Source of the DNA: Xanthomonas pisi DSM 18956
Lineage (GTDB): Bacteria > Pseudomonadota > Gammaproteobacteria > Xanthomonadales > Xanthomonadaceae
Reading direction: 5' to 3'
Assembly: GCF_001010415.1 (NCBI RefSeq)
Contig: NZ_JPLE01000016.1
Coordinates: 1 to 64,000, forward strand
Length of the DNA: 64,000 nt
Program-made: the position numbers and the translations under genes
Notes under the pieces: generated by a model
Told to the model about the DNA's origin: nothing
Databases searched by the model: none
What the model saw: only the letters and a program-made list of their open reading frames with translations
In this document: positions 8,437 through 18,428 of the stretch, in pieces
How positions within the stretch are numbered: position 1 is the first letter of the stretch
Layout of the letters: the number at the start of each line of letters is the position of its first letter

Positions 8437-10407
8437 TTACTTGGCTTTGGCGCCACCCAGCGTGGTCGAGAGAAAATCCAGCAATTGGGTGTAGAAGGCA
8501 CGCCGATGCGGTTCGGTGTAGAAACCGTGGCCCTCGGTGTCGTAGTAGAGCGTCTGCACCGGTACCCCAGCCGCTGCAAGGGCGGCCTGCATCCGCTTGC
8601 TGTGCTGGATCGGCGCCCGCTGATCCTCTCCGCCGGCGGCCAGAAACACAGGCACCTTGATCTTCCCGGCCAGGTTGACCGGTGAGCGTGCCGCCAGCGA
8701 TGCCGGATCACCCAGCCACTCCTTCAGAAAATGCTCACCGGAGCGGGCTTGCTGAATGTCGCCGCGGCTGTACATCATCGGCAGATCGTAGACACCCACA
8801 TAACCGGCTGCGCACGCATACAGATCCGGCTCCTTGGCCGCTCCCATCAAGGCTGCATAGGCGCCGTAACTTGCACCGAAAATGCAGATGCGGCGTGCGT
8901 CGGCATAGCCCTGCGCAATTGCCCAGCGCGTGGCGTCGGTGACATCGTCCTGCATGGTGCCGCCCCACTGGCGAATGCCAGCTTGCTCAAAGGCGCGCCC
9001 ATAGTTTCCGGAGCCGCGGAAGTTGACCTGCAACACCGCGTACCCGGCCTGCGCCAGCAATTGCGCATCGTCATCGAACTGCCACGCATCGAAGATGCCG
9101 AACGGCCCGCCATGCGGCAGGACGACCATCGGCAGGTTCTTGCCAGCGCTGCCGCGTGGAACGGTGAGATAACCGTGTAGCGGCAACCCGTCGCGGGCCT
9201 GCAATGCAATCGGCTGCACATCGGCCATACGATCGGGGTCGAACCACTCACGGCGACTGATGATGTGCTGCGCCTTCTTCTCCTGGGTGTCGAACACATA
9301 GAAGTCGCCGGGATTATTGCCGGCATAGGTTTGCAGCATGATGTAGCGGCCATCACGGGTACCGGAGTTCACACGCACTGCGTTGCCTGCAAACGCCGCT
9401 TCCAGGCTGTGGTAGATGCGTGCTTCGCTGCCTTGCTCGTCAAAGAAGCGGCTGCGTGGCCGATCCGCCATGAAGATCGCTCCCACCGGCACCGAGGTCC
9501 CGTTGCGATAGATGATCTCCAACGGATCGGCGACCGCATCGCGAAGCACCTGCTCGCGACGATTGGCTGCGATATCCCAGGCCACGATCGCATCCGGCCC
9601 GGCGGTGCTTTGCACACGCAGATAGGCGATCCGGTCGTCCTGCGAAAACCCGATGGGCGTTTCGATATGTCCGCTGGCGCCCTCATCGTTGATCAGGGTC
9701 CAGTTGGTACCCGCGCCGCTGCGGTGGTAGAGCTTGTTGACATTGTCGGCGCCTGCACCCAACGCAAAACGCACTTCTCCCTGGTGATCGGTGGTGAAGG
9801 TGGCGCGCTGGACCGGCGCCCGCGCCAGTGGGAGGCGGTGGCCGCTGAGGACATCCAGCTTCTCCGCGCGGGTATACGGCTCGTTGCTGGAGAACGGCCA
9901 GATACTCACGACGACGTTGCGGTCGTCGTTCGGCAACGTATCGGTCAGATACGCTGCCACTGCCTCTGTCTTCTTGACCTTGATGTTTGTGCCCAGACCG
10001 CTGCCCTTGGCGCGATAGCCCACCAGGAGTTCGACGCCGGAGCCATCGGCATTGATGGCGTAGAGCTCACCGGTCGGCTGTGGTTTGTCGAGCAGACCGA
10101 ACTTTTCGGCAATGCCGATCACCACGCGGGTATCGCTGACCCATGCGAATTCGCTCACATAGGTGTTCTTGCCCAGCATGAAGGTCGCACTGAGCCCATT
10201 GTCCGCACGGCGCATGATGGCAAGCGCGGTCTTGTCGTCCATCGGTACGGTTGCAGCGAAATACTCGCCGCCGGGCGAGATTTTGATCTCGGTGAACTTG
10301 TCCTTCTTAATGAAGGCGCCAACATCCACCTGCGCAGCAGCGTTGCCCGTCGACAATACAAGCGCCAGGGCGACAGAAACGATCCATGTCCGCATTACGT
10401 TATCCAT
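8437..10407 (-). CDS. Secreted S9-family peptidase (second paralogue)
   Basis: This 656-residue protein is an exported prolyl-oligopeptidase-type serine peptidase, clearly distinct from the one at 2200-4320. A signal peptide (WIVSVALALVLSTGNAAA) is followed by a divergent beta-propeller region. The hydrolase domain at about residues 400-650 has the nucleophile motif IFGASYGAY, the acid segment AAGGEDQRAP and the His segment DTEGHGFY. The start is uncertain: GTG at 10413, ATG at 10407 and ATG at 10395 all lie before the signal peptide, and none has a strong ribosome site. It lies 147 bp upstream of the OPT transporter gene in the same direction, with only a weak stem-loop between, so co-transcription is possible. 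A role in peptide nutrition is inferred. Confidence 0.92.
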   Translation of the reverse strand: MDNVMRTWIVSVALALVLSTGNAAAQVDVGAFIKKDKFTEIKISPGGEYFAATVPMDDKTALAIMRRADNGLSATFMLGKNTYVSEFAWVSDTRVVIGIAEKFGLLDKPQPTGELYAINADGSGVELLVGYRAKGSGLGTNIKVKKTEAVAAYLTDTLPNDDRNVVVSIWPFSSNEPYTRAEKLDVLSGHRLPLARAPVQRATFTTDHQGEVRFALGAGADNVNKLYHRSGAGTNWTLINDEGASGHIETPIGFSQDDRIAYLRVQSTAGPDAIVAWDIAANRREQVLRDAVADPLEIIYRNGTSVPVGAIFMADRPRSRFFDEQGSEARIYHSLEAAFAGNAVRVNSGTRDGRYIMLQTYAGNNPGDFYVFDTQEKKAQHIISRREWFDPDRMADVQPIALQARDGLPLHGYLTVPRGSAGKNLPMVVLPHGGPFGIFDAWQFDDDAQLLAQAGYAVLQVNFRGSGNYGRAFEQAGIRQWGGTMQDDVTDATRWAIAQGYADARRICIFGASYGAYAALMGAAKEPDLYACAAGYVGVYDLPMMYSRGDIQQARSGEHFLKEWLGDPASLAARSPVNLAGKIKVPVFLAAGGEDQRAPIQHSKRMQAALAAAGVPVQTLYYDTEGHGFYTEPHRRAFYTQLLDFLSTTLGGAKAK

Positions 10408-10622
10408 GTTCACGATGGTCAGATCGCAAAATTAGCAGCAAGTTGTAGCCACAGAAAGTTCTGGCGACATCTCACCTGGCAAAAGAACCGTCAGGCCTGC
10501 GGTGCGCGCGACAGCGAACTGAAGATCCGATGCACCTGCACCGGAATCAGGCTGGATAACCAGCTAGGCACGGCACCGGCCGATGCGACGCGGTGCGTGG
10601 GTTGATCAGCAAGGCCCAGACC

Positions 10623-11441
10623 TCAGTGCAGCAGTTCGGCAAACGCGCGATCGGCCTCGATGACGTCGGGCAAGGTTGCGAACAAACCCTCCAGGTCGAC
10701 GCCGTCCATCAGCGGTCCGCGCAGCGCGTCCAATGCCTGCGGGGTGGCACCGCCGTGCGCGTGCAGCGCATCGGAGACCTGCACTGCCTGGGCGACCAGC
10801 AGCGGCATCCGTGCACCGTCGGGCGCGGCGGCCGGGCGAACCTGGTAGGCGATGGCTTCCTGGATCACCGCCGGCAGTTGCCAGCGCCGCGCCAGCTCGG
10901 CGCCAACTTCGGGGTAACCGAATCCCAGTTGCAGGGTTTCCTCGGCGGCGTGGCCGGCCGATGAAGTGTCGTGATTGATGCGGCTGGCGTAATCCGGTGC
11001 GCCGGACTGGATCAGCAGCTCGCCGATGTTGTGCATCATGCCGCAGGTGAAGGCGGTTTCCGGATCCAGGCCGTGCTGGCGCGCCAGCAGGCGGCAGATG
11101 CCGGCCACCTCGAAACTATGGCGCCAGAAGGACTTCAGATCGAAGCCGGGGCCGGCGCGGAACGCACCGGTCATTGCCGAAGCCAGCACCAGGGTGCGCA
11201 GCGTGTTGAAGCCCAGGCGCATCGCGGCGTCTTCCACACTGGTGGAATCGCGCAAGCCGTGGAAACGCGCCGAATTGGCCAGGCGCAACACCTTGGCAGC
11301 GATCACCGGATCGCGCTCGATGGTGTGCGCCAACACATCGATGTTGGTATCGGGATTGTCGAACTGGGCAATCAGTTCCTGCGCCACCTTGGGCACGGTG
11401 GGCAAGGTGTGCAACTGGTCGAACAACGCCTCCAACTTCAT
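10623..11441 (-). CDS. HDOD-domain signalling protein
   Basis: This 272-residue protein is almost entirely one HDOD domain. This is a relative of HD phosphohydrolases that has usually lost the metal ligands and acts as a scaffold in cyclic-di-GMP, motility and stress signalling. Typical segments are HTLPTVPKVAQELIAQFDN at the start, IERDPVIAAKVLRLANSA, DAAMRLGFNTLRTLVLASA, FTCGMMHNIGELLIQ and GYPEVGAELARRWQLP. ATG 11441 follows a GAGGCG ribosome site; the frame extends six codons upstream without a better start. It sits about 500 bp downstream of dnaE2 on the same strand but is probably independent. No output domain is attached. Confidence 0.9.
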   Translation of the reverse strand: MKLEALFDQLHTLPTVPKVAQELIAQFDNPDTNIDVLAHTIERDPVIAAKVLRLANSARFHGLRDSTSVEDAAMRLGFNTLRTLVLASAMTGAFRAGPGFDLKSFWRHSFEVAGICRLLARQHGLDPETAFTCGMMHNIGELLIQSGAPDYASRINHDTSSAGHAAEETLQLGFGYPEVGAELARRWQLPAVIQEAIAYQVRPAAAPDGARMPLLVAQAVQVSDALHAHGGATPQALDALRGPLMDGVDLEGLFATLPDVIEADRAFAELLH

Positions 11442-11466
11442 GATCGCCTCGCAGGTCAATGGTGAT

Positions 11467-11590
11467 GAGTGTGGCTGACAACGGCAGTGCGGGTCGGCCG
11501 GGTGCGGACGGCGCGCAAGCCACGAAGTGTACGTCCGATGCCGCCGATCCCGAACACTGCGCCTGCCGCCGGCGCACAGTCGGTTGCCAC
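11467..11590. mobile_element. Decayed MITE-like copy (tentative)
   Basis: GAGTGTGGCTGACAACGGCAG at the start and a GGGTGCGGACGGCGCG block followed by AGTGTACG resemble the left half of the MITE-like element at 37955-38095. The right half is hard to align. It lies in the gap between dnaE2 and the HDOD gene. The rest of that gap (11591-11938) shows nothing recognisable. Confidence 0.35.
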
Positions 11591-11938
11591 CGGTTTCGGT
11601 CCGGCCAGGCGGCCCGTTCTCCCTGGTGTAACACGGGCCGGTTCCGCGGCGATGACCGCTGCCGGGCCGAGCCCGGAGCAGTGTCTACGGCAACCTCGCC
11701 ACTCCTGCCCGGCGTTACCGGCGCTTGCGACGTGTCGCTGGCAGGCGGCGACACCCGACCGAGCGGCGCAGGTACTGCGATTGCGCGCCGGCGCCCACCT
11801 CGTTCGGCCCTGGCACCACCTGGCGGTCAGCTCGGATGGGCGAGCAACTGGAACACATCGCACCACCTGCACGTTGCGGCGCTTGCAGCGAACAGCGTCG
11901 GCCGTGGTCACGCCACATGCGGCCTCCACCGCCCTGCC

Positions 11939-14900
11939 TCAATGGAAGTCGCGCGACGGCAGCTGCATCTCGCCGAGCAGATCGCTGAGGTCGTACACGT
12001 CGCCGGCGATCAGATGCTCCACGTCGTCCACACGCTCCCAGCGGCCACGTACGGCGAGCAGGCGCGATTCGAGCAATGCGCGGCGTCGGCGCAGCACCAG
12101 ATGCGACCAGACGATGACGTTGATCATGCCGTGTTCGTCCTCCAGGGTGACGAAGATGGTGCCCTTGGCAGTGGCCGGGCGCTGGCGCTGGGTGACCAGC
12201 CCGGCCACATGCACGCCGCTGCCGTGGCGGCGGCCCTGCAGGTCGCGCAGGCCCAGGATGCGTCGCTGGCGCATCTGCGGGCGCAGCAGCGCCATCGGAT
12301 GCTGGCGCAGGCTCAGCCCCACCGACCGATAGTCGGCCAGGATCTCTTCGCCCATCCGCGGCGCCTCGAATTCCACCGCACGCTCTTCCGGGCTACCGGG
12401 CAACAAGGGCCGGCGCGCTTCCACGCCGGCCATCGCCCAGCGCGCGGCATTGCGGTTGCCGACCAGGCCTTGCAAGGCGCCGGCCTCGGCCAAGGCCAGG
12501 CGCGCCTTTTCGTCGAGTGCGGCGCGCAGGCACAGGTCGCCGATGTCGGTGAAGGCGCGTTGCGTGCGGGCGGCGACGATGCGGATGGCCATCGTTTTCG
12601 ACAAGCCACTGATCTGGCGCATGCCCAGCCGGATTGCCGGTTGTTCGCCAGGGTCTGCCTCGCTACACCACGGCCGTCCACCGACCAGGGTGTTGTCCCA
12701 TGCGCTGTGCAACACATCCACCGGCAACACCTCCACGCGCGCGCGCTCGGGGCTGCCGCGACGCGCGTCCTGCACGATCTGGCTGGCCGAGTAGAACCCC
12801 ATCGGCTGCGCATTGAGCAACCCGCAGGCGAAAGCAGCCGGCTCGTGGCGCTTGAGCCAGCAGCTGGCATAGACGAGCTTGGCGAACGAGGCGGCATGGC
12901 TCTGCGGAAACCCGTAGGAACCGAAGCCCTTGATCTGTTCGAAGATCTGGTCGATGAAGGTGGAGGCGTAGCCTTTGCCCTGCATGCGCTCGCGCACCCG
13001 CGCGCGGTGCTGTTCCATGTCGCCGCCGCGCCGCCAGGCGGCCATCGAGCGGCGCAGATTGTCCGCTTCGCTCTCGGTGTAATCGGCAGCGTGCATCAGC
13101 AGCTCCATCACCTGTTCCTGGAATAGCGGAACTCCAAGCGTCGGCTTGAGAATGTCCTCCACCTCCGGTGAGGGATAGTTCACGTCCTCGCGCCCCTGCC
13201 GCCGGCGCAGATACGGGTGCACCATATCGCCCTGGATCGGGCCGGGGCGCACGATCGCCACTTCGATCACCAGGTCGTAGAACACCGCAGGCTTGAGCCG
13301 CGGCAACATCGCCATCTGCGCGCGCGATTCAATCTGGAACACGCCGACCGTGTCGGCGCGCTGGATCATCTTGTAGGTCGGCTCGTCATTGCCTGGCAGC
13401 GTGGCAATGCTGTAATCGCGCCCGCGGTGGCCGCGCACCAGCTCCAGCGTCTTGCGGATGCAGGTCAGCATGCCCAGTGCCAGGCAATCGACCTTGAGCA
13501 GCTTCATCGTTTCCAGATCGTCCTTGTCCCACTGGATGATGGTGCGGTCGGCCATGGCGGCGTTTTCCACCGGCACCAGCAGCGACAAGGGTTCGTCGGA
13601 GATGACGAAACCGCCGACATGCTGCGACAGATGGCGCGGGTGATCGCGCAGGTGCTCGGTGACCGCAAGAATCTTGTTGATCAGCGGGTTTGTCAGATCG
13701 AACCCGGCTTCTTCGATACGCTGCTCCATCGGGGTGTCGCCATTGCCCCAGCCGTAGCAATTGGCCAGCAACGCGATCTGGTCCGGCGGCAGGCCGAACG
13801 CCTTGGCCACATCGCGCACGGCACTCTTGCCGCGGTAGCAGATCACGGTGGCCGCCAATGCAGCGCGTTCGCGGCCGTACTTGTTGTAGACGTACTGCAG
13901 CACTTCCTCGCGGCGTTCGTGTTCGAAATCGACGTCGATGTCCGGGGGCTCGTCGCGTTTTTCGGACAGGAAGCGTGCCATCAACAGACGCGTTTCATCC
14001 GGGTTGACCGCGGTGATGCCCAACGCATAACACACCGCCGAGTTGGCCGATGAGCCACGGCCCTGGCAGAGGATTTCCTTCGACTTTGCGAACCGCACCA
14101 CGTCCTGCACGGTGAGAAAGAAGGCTTCGTAGTTCTTATGCGCAATCAGCGCCAATTCCTTCTCGATGTCGGCGCGCACCTTTGCCGGCGTTCCATCCGG
14201 CCACCGCTCACGCATCCCCTCCTCGGTGAGTTCTCGCAGATAACTTGCCGGCGTATGCCCTTCCGGCACCAGTTCGCGCGGATAGGTGTATTCAAGCCTG
14301 GAAATATCGAAGCTGCAGCGCTGCGCCAGGTCCACCGTGGCCTGCAGCAGCGCCTGCGGATAGATATTGCCCAGGGCGCGTCGCGTGCGCAGGTGGCGCT
14401 CGCCATTGCGGAACAGATGCGCGCCGCACTCGGCCAGCGGGGTGGTGTGGCGGATGGCGGTCAAGGTGTCCTGCACGATGCGCTCGCGACGCTGCGCCAT
14501 GTGCACATCGCCACTGGCCAGAGCGGTCATGCCCAGTTGCTGCGCCAACAGTTGCAAGGCAAGCAGACGCGCTGCGTCGTCCTGTTCGCGATGCAGTTCC
14601 ACCGCCAGGAATGCACGCTCGCCGAACACCTGCTGCAGCCAGGCGCCCTGCTCGGCCTGCGGCTGCGCACCGGGCAACCACAGCGCGAACACACCGGGGA
14701 CGACATCGCGAAACTGCGCCTGGACCTCGGCACGCCCGAGCCGATACGCGCCCTTGCCTGCCGCACGCCGCGCGGTGGTGATCAGCGCGCACAACTGCGG
14801 ATAGCCGTGCGCGTTTTCCACCAGCAGCACAAAGCGGGTGCCGTCGACGAGGGTGAATTCACTGCCGACGATCAGCCGCACGCCGGTGGCGCGGGAGGCT

Positions 14901-15190
14901 TCCAGGCCACGCACGATGCCGGCCAGCGAGCACTCGTCAGTGATCGCCAGGGCGCTGTAGCCGCAGTGTTGCGCGCGCGCGAACAACTGCTCGGCACTGG
15001 AGGCGCCACGCAGAAACGAAAAGTCCGACAGGCAATGCAGCTCGGCATAGCCAGGCAGGCCGCCGGCGTGCTGCGCATGGACGATGTCGTCGTTGGCCGC
15101 GCGCAGCCGTGCCGCCACATTCCAGCCGCGCGGCATGCGCCCGCCCGGCGTGTCGCGGTCCACGCCATCGACAGCGTCGTCCCAGCTCAT
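11939..15190 (-). CDS. dnaE2: Error-prone DNA polymerase III alpha subunit (DnaE2/ImuC)
   Basis: This 1083-residue C-family DNA polymerase performs error-prone lesion bypass in the SOS response, working with ImuA and ImuB. An N-terminal PHP domain opens with [17 protein letters not shown] and continues with [12 protein letters not shown]. The polymerase core shows the palm acidic motif [13 protein letters not shown], the [16 protein letters not shown] loop and [15 protein letters not shown] of the fingers region. A C-terminal OB fold is visible ([18 protein letters not shown], then [16 protein letters not shown]). ATG 15190 follows an AGGGATG ribosome site and gives the usual family length of about 1080. 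It is last in the lexA2-imuA-imuB-dnaE2 operon, 166 bp after imuB. Control by the LexA operator at 18071-18090 is inferred. Confidence 0.96.
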   Translation of the reverse strand: MSWDDAVDGVDRDTPGGRMPRGWNVAARLRAANDDIVHAQHAGGLPGYAELHCLSDFSFLRGASSAEQLFARAQHCGYSALAITDECSLAGIVRGLEASRATGVRLIVGSEFTLVDGTRFVLLVENAHGYPQLCALITTARRAAGKGAYRLGRAEVQAQFRDVVPGVFALWLPGAQPQAEQGAWLQQVFGERAFLAVELHREQDDAARLLALQLLAQQLGMTALASGDVHMAQRRERIVQDTLTAIRHTTPLAECGAHLFRNGERHLRTRRALGNIYPQALLQATVDLAQRCSFDISRLEYTYPRELVPEGHTPASYLRELTEEGMRERWPDGTPAKVRADIEKELALIAHKNYEAFFLTVQDVVRFAKSKEILCQGRGSSANSAVCYALGITAVNPDETRLLMARFLSEKRDEPPDIDVDFEHERREEVLQYVYNKYGRERAALAATVICYRGKSAVRDVAKAFGLPPDQIALLANCYGWGNGDTPMEQRIEEAGFDLTNPLINKILAVTEHLRDHPRHLSQHVGGFVISDEPLSLLVPVENAAMADRTIIQWDKDDLETMKLLKVDCLALGMLTCIRKTLELVRGHRGRDYSIATLPGNDEPTYKMIQRADTVGVFQIESRAQMAMLPRLKPAVFYDLVIEVAIVRPGPIQGDMVHPYLRRRQGREDVNYPSPEVEDILKPTLGVPLFQEQVMELLMHAADYTESEADNLRRSMAAWRRGGDMEQHRARVRERMQGKGYASTFIDQIFEQIKGFGSYGFPQSHAASFAKLVYASCWLKRHEPAAFACGLLNAQPMGFYSASQIVQDARRGSPERARVEVLPVDVLHSAWDNTLVGGRPWCSEADPGEQPAIRLGMRQISGLSKTMAIRIVAARTQRAFTDIGDLCLRAALDEKARLALAEAGALQGLVGNRNAARWAMAGVEARRPLLPGSPEERAVEFEAPRMGEEILADYRSVGLSLRQHPMALLRPQMRQRRILGLRDLQGRRHGSGVHVAGLVTQRQRPATAKGTIFVTLEDEHGMINVIVWSHLVLRRRRALLESRLLAVRGRWERVDDVEHLIAGDVYDLSDLLGEMQLPSRDFH

Positions 15191-15356
15191 GGGCGCATCC
15201 CTGCAACAACGCGCTGCCACCGCGCCGTCTTTGCAATGCGCGGCAGATCGCCCGGTTGCAGCAGCCCCTTCGCATCATGGCATCGGCCGCTTGCGGCAGC
15301 GCTGCGATGACCGGCCAGGCACCCCACGCCCCACTCCGGCAGTGGCATCCGCCGGA

Positions 15357-16775
15357 TCACGCAAACCACCCATGCAGCATCCAGCCATCCACACGGCCGG
15401 GGGCGGCGAACGCCCAGCCGCGCCGGCCGCGTGCGGTTTCCACCACGTAGTAATCGCGTCGCGCCTCGTCGTCGTCCCACCAACCGCTTTCCAGCCGTTC
15501 GGGACCGGAGACGATGCGCAGATGCGGATCGTGCAAAGGCACCGGCTGCGGCAGCAACCAGGTGGGCCGCGGCGGGCGTGGCGGCGCTGCGGCTTCGCGC
15601 ACTGCATCGCCGATGGCGCGACGCCAGGCGCGTTCCGGGCGCGGGTCGTCGGCCGGCAGCACGCGGTACACCGCCTCATCGCCCAGGCGCGCACGCAGCC
15701 GCTCGCGCAGTTGCGGCCAGTCCACCGACTGCTGCGCACGCTGGTCGAACAAGTCGCGCATCGCCGGCACGAACGGTGGCAGCTGGCGCGCCAACAGCCG
15801 CATCGCCACCACCGGCCGCGGAATTTCCGCCCGCTCCAGCCGGTTACGGGCCAGCTCGAACAACAACGTGGGCGCACGCTCCGGCGTCAGCAGGCCGATC
15901 TCGACATCGGTGACGCCTTGTTCGTGCTCCAGACGCAGCAAAAAACGTTGCACGCCGCCATCGCGGATGGACAGATACGTGCACAGATCGCCGATCAACC
16001 GGCGCAGCGGGAACAGCAGGGCCGGATGGGTTTCCACCTCGTAGCCCAGCTCCACGCGTTGGTCGAAGTGGTCCGGGGGTGCGTAGCACTCCAGCGTGTC
16101 ATCGACGCTGCCGTAGAGGCGGTCCAGATGATCGAGCAGGCCCGCACCGAAGCGCCGCTGCAGCCCGTCGCGCGGCAAGCCGCGTACCGCAGCAAGCGTG
16201 CGCACGCCCATGTGCTGCAGACGCTCGCCGGCATCGCCCGGCAAGGCGGCCCGGCGCACCGGCACCTTGTCCAGGGTGCTGTGCAAGGCCGGCATCTGGG
16301 TCAGCACCATGCCATCGCGCAGCCCGGCCAATACGCGCGCCGCGCGTGGGGTGGGCGCCAGTGCAAGCCGGTGCTGGAAACCCAATGACTGCAACTCGTC
16401 GCGCAGGCGTCGCTCGAAACGCGGCCACGGACCGAACAGACGAAAACTCGCACCGGCCTCCAGCACGATGGCGCGCGACCATTGCTGGCTCACCAACGAA
16501 CTGTGCCGGTACGCCCAGGCCGCAAGAAATCGTTGGGTACGCGCTTCGTTCTGCGCGTCGTAATCGACCGTGCGCACCTGTGCCATCAGGGCGTGCGCCG
16601 CAGACAGGCGCATGCCCGGTTTCAAGCCCGCAGCGGCAGCGGCAGGATTGGCCGAGTGCAGGCTGCGCAGTTGCGCCGGCCCCTGCACCAGCACCAGCGG
16701 CGCGTCCGGCTCTTCAAGCCGCCGTAGAACGGCGTCCAGTGCCAGCTGCGGCAATAAGATGCAGGCCCACAACAT
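15357..16775 (-). CDS. imuB: ImuB, Y-family polymerase-like lesion bypass factor
   Basis: This 472-residue protein belongs to the DinB/UmuC superfamily (WACILLPQLALDAVLRR at the start, then NPAAAAAGLKPGMRLSAAHAL). It is the ImuB branch, in which the catalytic acidic residues are lost. In ImuB-type systems the protein bridges the beta clamp and the error-prone polymerase DnaE2. A helix-hairpin-helix-like part is present (GVRTLAAVRGLPRDGLQRRFG), followed by a long C-terminal region of the ImuB type. The gene begins 9 nt after the imuA stop, so the two are co-transcribed. I see no frameshift or truncation; the length is normal for the family. Confidence 0.93.
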   Translation of the reverse strand: MLWACILLPQLALDAVLRRLEEPDAPLVLVQGPAQLRSLHSANPAAAAAGLKPGMRLSAAHALMAQVRTVDYDAQNEARTQRFLAAWAYRHSSLVSQQWSRAIVLEAGASFRLFGPWPRFERRLRDELQSLGFQHRLALAPTPRAARVLAGLRDGMVLTQMPALHSTLDKVPVRRAALPGDAGERLQHMGVRTLAAVRGLPRDGLQRRFGAGLLDHLDRLYGSVDDTLECYAPPDHFDQRVELGYEVETHPALLFPLRRLIGDLCTYLSIRDGGVQRFLLRLEHEQGVTDVEIGLLTPERAPTLLFELARNRLERAEIPRPVVAMRLLARQLPPFVPAMRDLFDQRAQQSVDWPQLRERLRARLGDEAVYRVLPADDPRPERAWRRAIGDAVREAAAPPRPPRPTWLLPQPVPLHDPHLRIVSGPERLESGWWDDDEARRDYYVVETARGRRGWAFAAPGRVDGWMLHGWFA

Positions 16776-16784
16776 GCGCGCGGC

Positions 16785-17438
16785 TCAATGCGCCAGCCGC
16801 AACGGCTGCGAAGGCACCTGGCCGCCGCGGCACTTGCGCACCTGCCATGCATCGCGCTCGGGCAGGAATTCCAGCCGCAAGGCCGCCGGCGATGCATTGA
16901 CCGCATGCCGACGATCGCGCAACGCGAACGCGCAGCAATTGCCGCTGTCGGCCGCCACCTGCAGCCGCCGCAAGGCGCGCGCATCGCCGGTTTGCGGCCA
17001 CCCCAGCACTGCGGCGCAGGCGCCGCTGCGCAGGCACTGTTCGAATGCCCACAGGGCGTCGCGCGGCTCGGACTGCACCACTTCCAGATGTTCCAGCACC
17101 ACCCCGCCCGCCTGCCAGGCCGGTGCGTACGGGATGAAGGGCGGTGCCACCAGCACCACCCGGCTGCTGGCGCCGGTCATCCGCGCCAACGTGGGCAGCA
17201 ACAAGGCGATTTCGCCGATGCCATGGGCGGGCAACAGCAACTCGGTGAGCGCACGCCGCGGCCAGCCGGCATCGGGCAGCAGCGCATCCAGTGCCGCATG
17301 CCCGGTGGATTCGCCGCCATGGGCGATGGCGGTGCCACGACCCGCGCGCCACACCGTGCGTGCGGCCAGCAGGGCGTCCAGCGGCAGGGCGACTGCCGCG
17401 TTGCCGTCCTGCCTGATGCGCGCGGGCTCCTGGCTCAT
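16785..17438 (-). CDS. imuA: ImuA, translesion synthesis-associated RecA-like protein
   Basis: This 217-residue protein is a small RecA/SulA-like factor that works with ImuB and DnaE2 in SOS mutagenesis. Visible segments include WRAGRGTAIAHGGESTGHAALDALLPDAGWP, where the family aligns with the RecA N-terminal part. Next come LTELLLPAHGIGEIALLLPTLARM and the RVVLVAPPFIPYAPAW core strand, and the protein ends in RLEFLPERDAWQVRKC. The gene starts 1 nt after the lexA2 stop codon and ends 9 nt before imuB, which is operon spacing. Regulation by the upstream LexA operator is inferred. Confidence 0.92.
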   Translation of the reverse strand: MSQEPARIRQDGNAAVALPLDALLAARTVWRAGRGTAIAHGGESTGHAALDALLPDAGWPRRALTELLLPAHGIGEIALLLPTLARMTGASSRVVLVAPPFIPYAPAWQAGGVVLEHLEVVQSEPRDALWAFEQCLRSGACAAVLGWPQTGDARALRRLQVAADSGNCCAFALRDRRHAVNASPAALRLEFLPERDAWQVRKCRGGQVPSQPLRLAH

Positions 17439-17439
17439 C

Positions 17440-18045
17440 TCAACCCTGCCGGATCAGACCGCAGTACAGTCCTTCGATCGCGAAGTCGGCATCGGCCGCC
17501 ACTACGATCGGCGCGTGCGCGCGGTTGCGCGGCAACAGGCGGATGCGTTCGGCACCGCGCTCCAGCCGCTTGATGGTGATTTCGCCATCCACCCGCGCCA
17601 CCACGATCTGCCCATCGCGCGCCTCGCTGCTTCGATGCACGCCGACCAGATCGCCGTCCAGGATGCCGTCGTCGATCATCGAATCGCCTTGCACCTGCAG
17701 CAGATAGTCCGGGCGCAACGAGAACAGCGTACGGTCCAGCCACAACTGCCGGTCCAGGCCGATATCCGCCCCGATCGGCACACCGGCCGCCACCCGGCCC
17801 AGCACCGGCAAGGCCAGCAAGGCATCGCGCGCGGCCCCGCCCGGCATGCGGATGCCACGCTTCTGATTGGGCAGCAGCTCGATCAACCCGGCCTCGGCCA
17901 GCCCCTGCACGTGCTTCTGCGCGGCATTGCGCGAGGCGAACCCGAACGCCTGCGCAATCTCGGCCAGGCTGGGAGATACCCCTGCACGGGCCTGTTCCTG
18001 CAGGAAAGCCAGCACCGCCTGACGCTTGGGGGAGAGAGATTCCAT
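17440..18045 (-). CDS. lexA2: LexA-type SOS repressor (second LexA, cassette-linked)
   Basis: This 201-residue protein is a LexA repressor. Residues 1-68 form the winged helix DNA-binding domain (SPSLAEIAQAFGFASRNAAQKH). The C-terminal latent protease has the cleavage bond Ala87-Gly88 in RVAAGVP, the nucleophile Ser122 in VQGDSM and the general base Lys159 in GEITIKR, so it should be self-cleaving. Xanthomonads usually carry another LexA elsewhere; the copy that heads an imuA-imuB-dnaE2 cassette is called LexA2. A perfect 20-bp palindrome lies 25 bp upstream, so the gene probably represses itself and the operon. The start codon is ATG 18045, preceded by AGTGCAACGG-type sequence without a strong ribosome site. 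Confidence 0.95.
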   Translation of the reverse strand: MESLSPKRQAVLAFLQEQARAGVSPSLAEIAQAFGFASRNAAQKHVQGLAEAGLIELLPNQKRGIRMPGGAARDALLALPVLGRVAAGVPIGADIGLDRQLWLDRTLFSLRPDYLLQVQGDSMIDDGILDGDLVGVHRSSEARDGQIVVARVDGEITIKRLERGAERIRLLPRNRAHAPIVVAADADFAIEGLYCGLIRQG

Positions 18046-18070
18046 GGGAGTGCAACGGCCGGCCGGGACA

Positions 18071-18090
18071 AGGTGTACATTTGTACACCT
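18071..18090. promoter_or_regulatory. LexA2 operator
   Basis: AGGTGTACATTTGTACACCT is a perfect palindrome with 9-bp arms around TT. It lies 25 bp before the lexA2 start codon and about 117 bp before the divergent mazE-like gene. The core TGTACATTTGTACA agrees with the TGTACAAATGTACA-type operator I recall as described for Xanthomonas LexA2. Confidence 0.88.
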
Positions 18091-18206
18091 GTCGGTCGCA
18101 GCAGGCGAGATCGGCCCATGCAGGTTGCTGAGCCGCTTCAGCCAGGACGGGCTTGTGATCGGCTGGAGACGGAGTTATAACTTACGTACTAACGAAGGCG
18201 TCGACC

Positions 18207-18428
18207 ATGAAGCTCAAGATCACCTCCATCGGCAATTCCGCTGGCGTCATCCTGCCCAAGGAACTGCTCGCCCGCCTGCGCCTGGGCAAGGGCGACGAAC
18301 TCTATGCACTGGAAACGCCCGACGGCATCAAGCTGACCGCATTCGACCCGACCCTGGCCGCGCAGATGGATGTGGCCGAGCAGGTGATGCGCGAGGACCG
18401 TCAGGTGCTGAACAAGCTGGCCAAATGA
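18207..18428 (+). CDS. AbrB/MazE-type antitoxin
   Basis: This 73-residue protein is an antitoxin with a swapped-hairpin AbrB DNA-binding fold: MKLKITSIGNSAGVILPKEL, then GKGDELYALETPDGIKLT. The C-terminal helix (AEQVMREDRQVLNKLAK) should wrap the toxin. Its stop overlaps the start of the Doc-type toxin gene by ATGA, so the two are translationally coupled. Such antitoxins usually repress their own promoter. The pair is read divergently from lexA2. Confidence 0.93.
   Translation: MKLKITSIGNSAGVILPKELLARLRLGKGDELYALETPDGIKLTAFDPTLAAQMDVAEQVMREDRQVLNKLAK

Noticed and set aside
11459-13126. 555-residue plus-strand frame
   Set aside because: It overlaps dnaE2 antisense and the decayed repeat; no family features.
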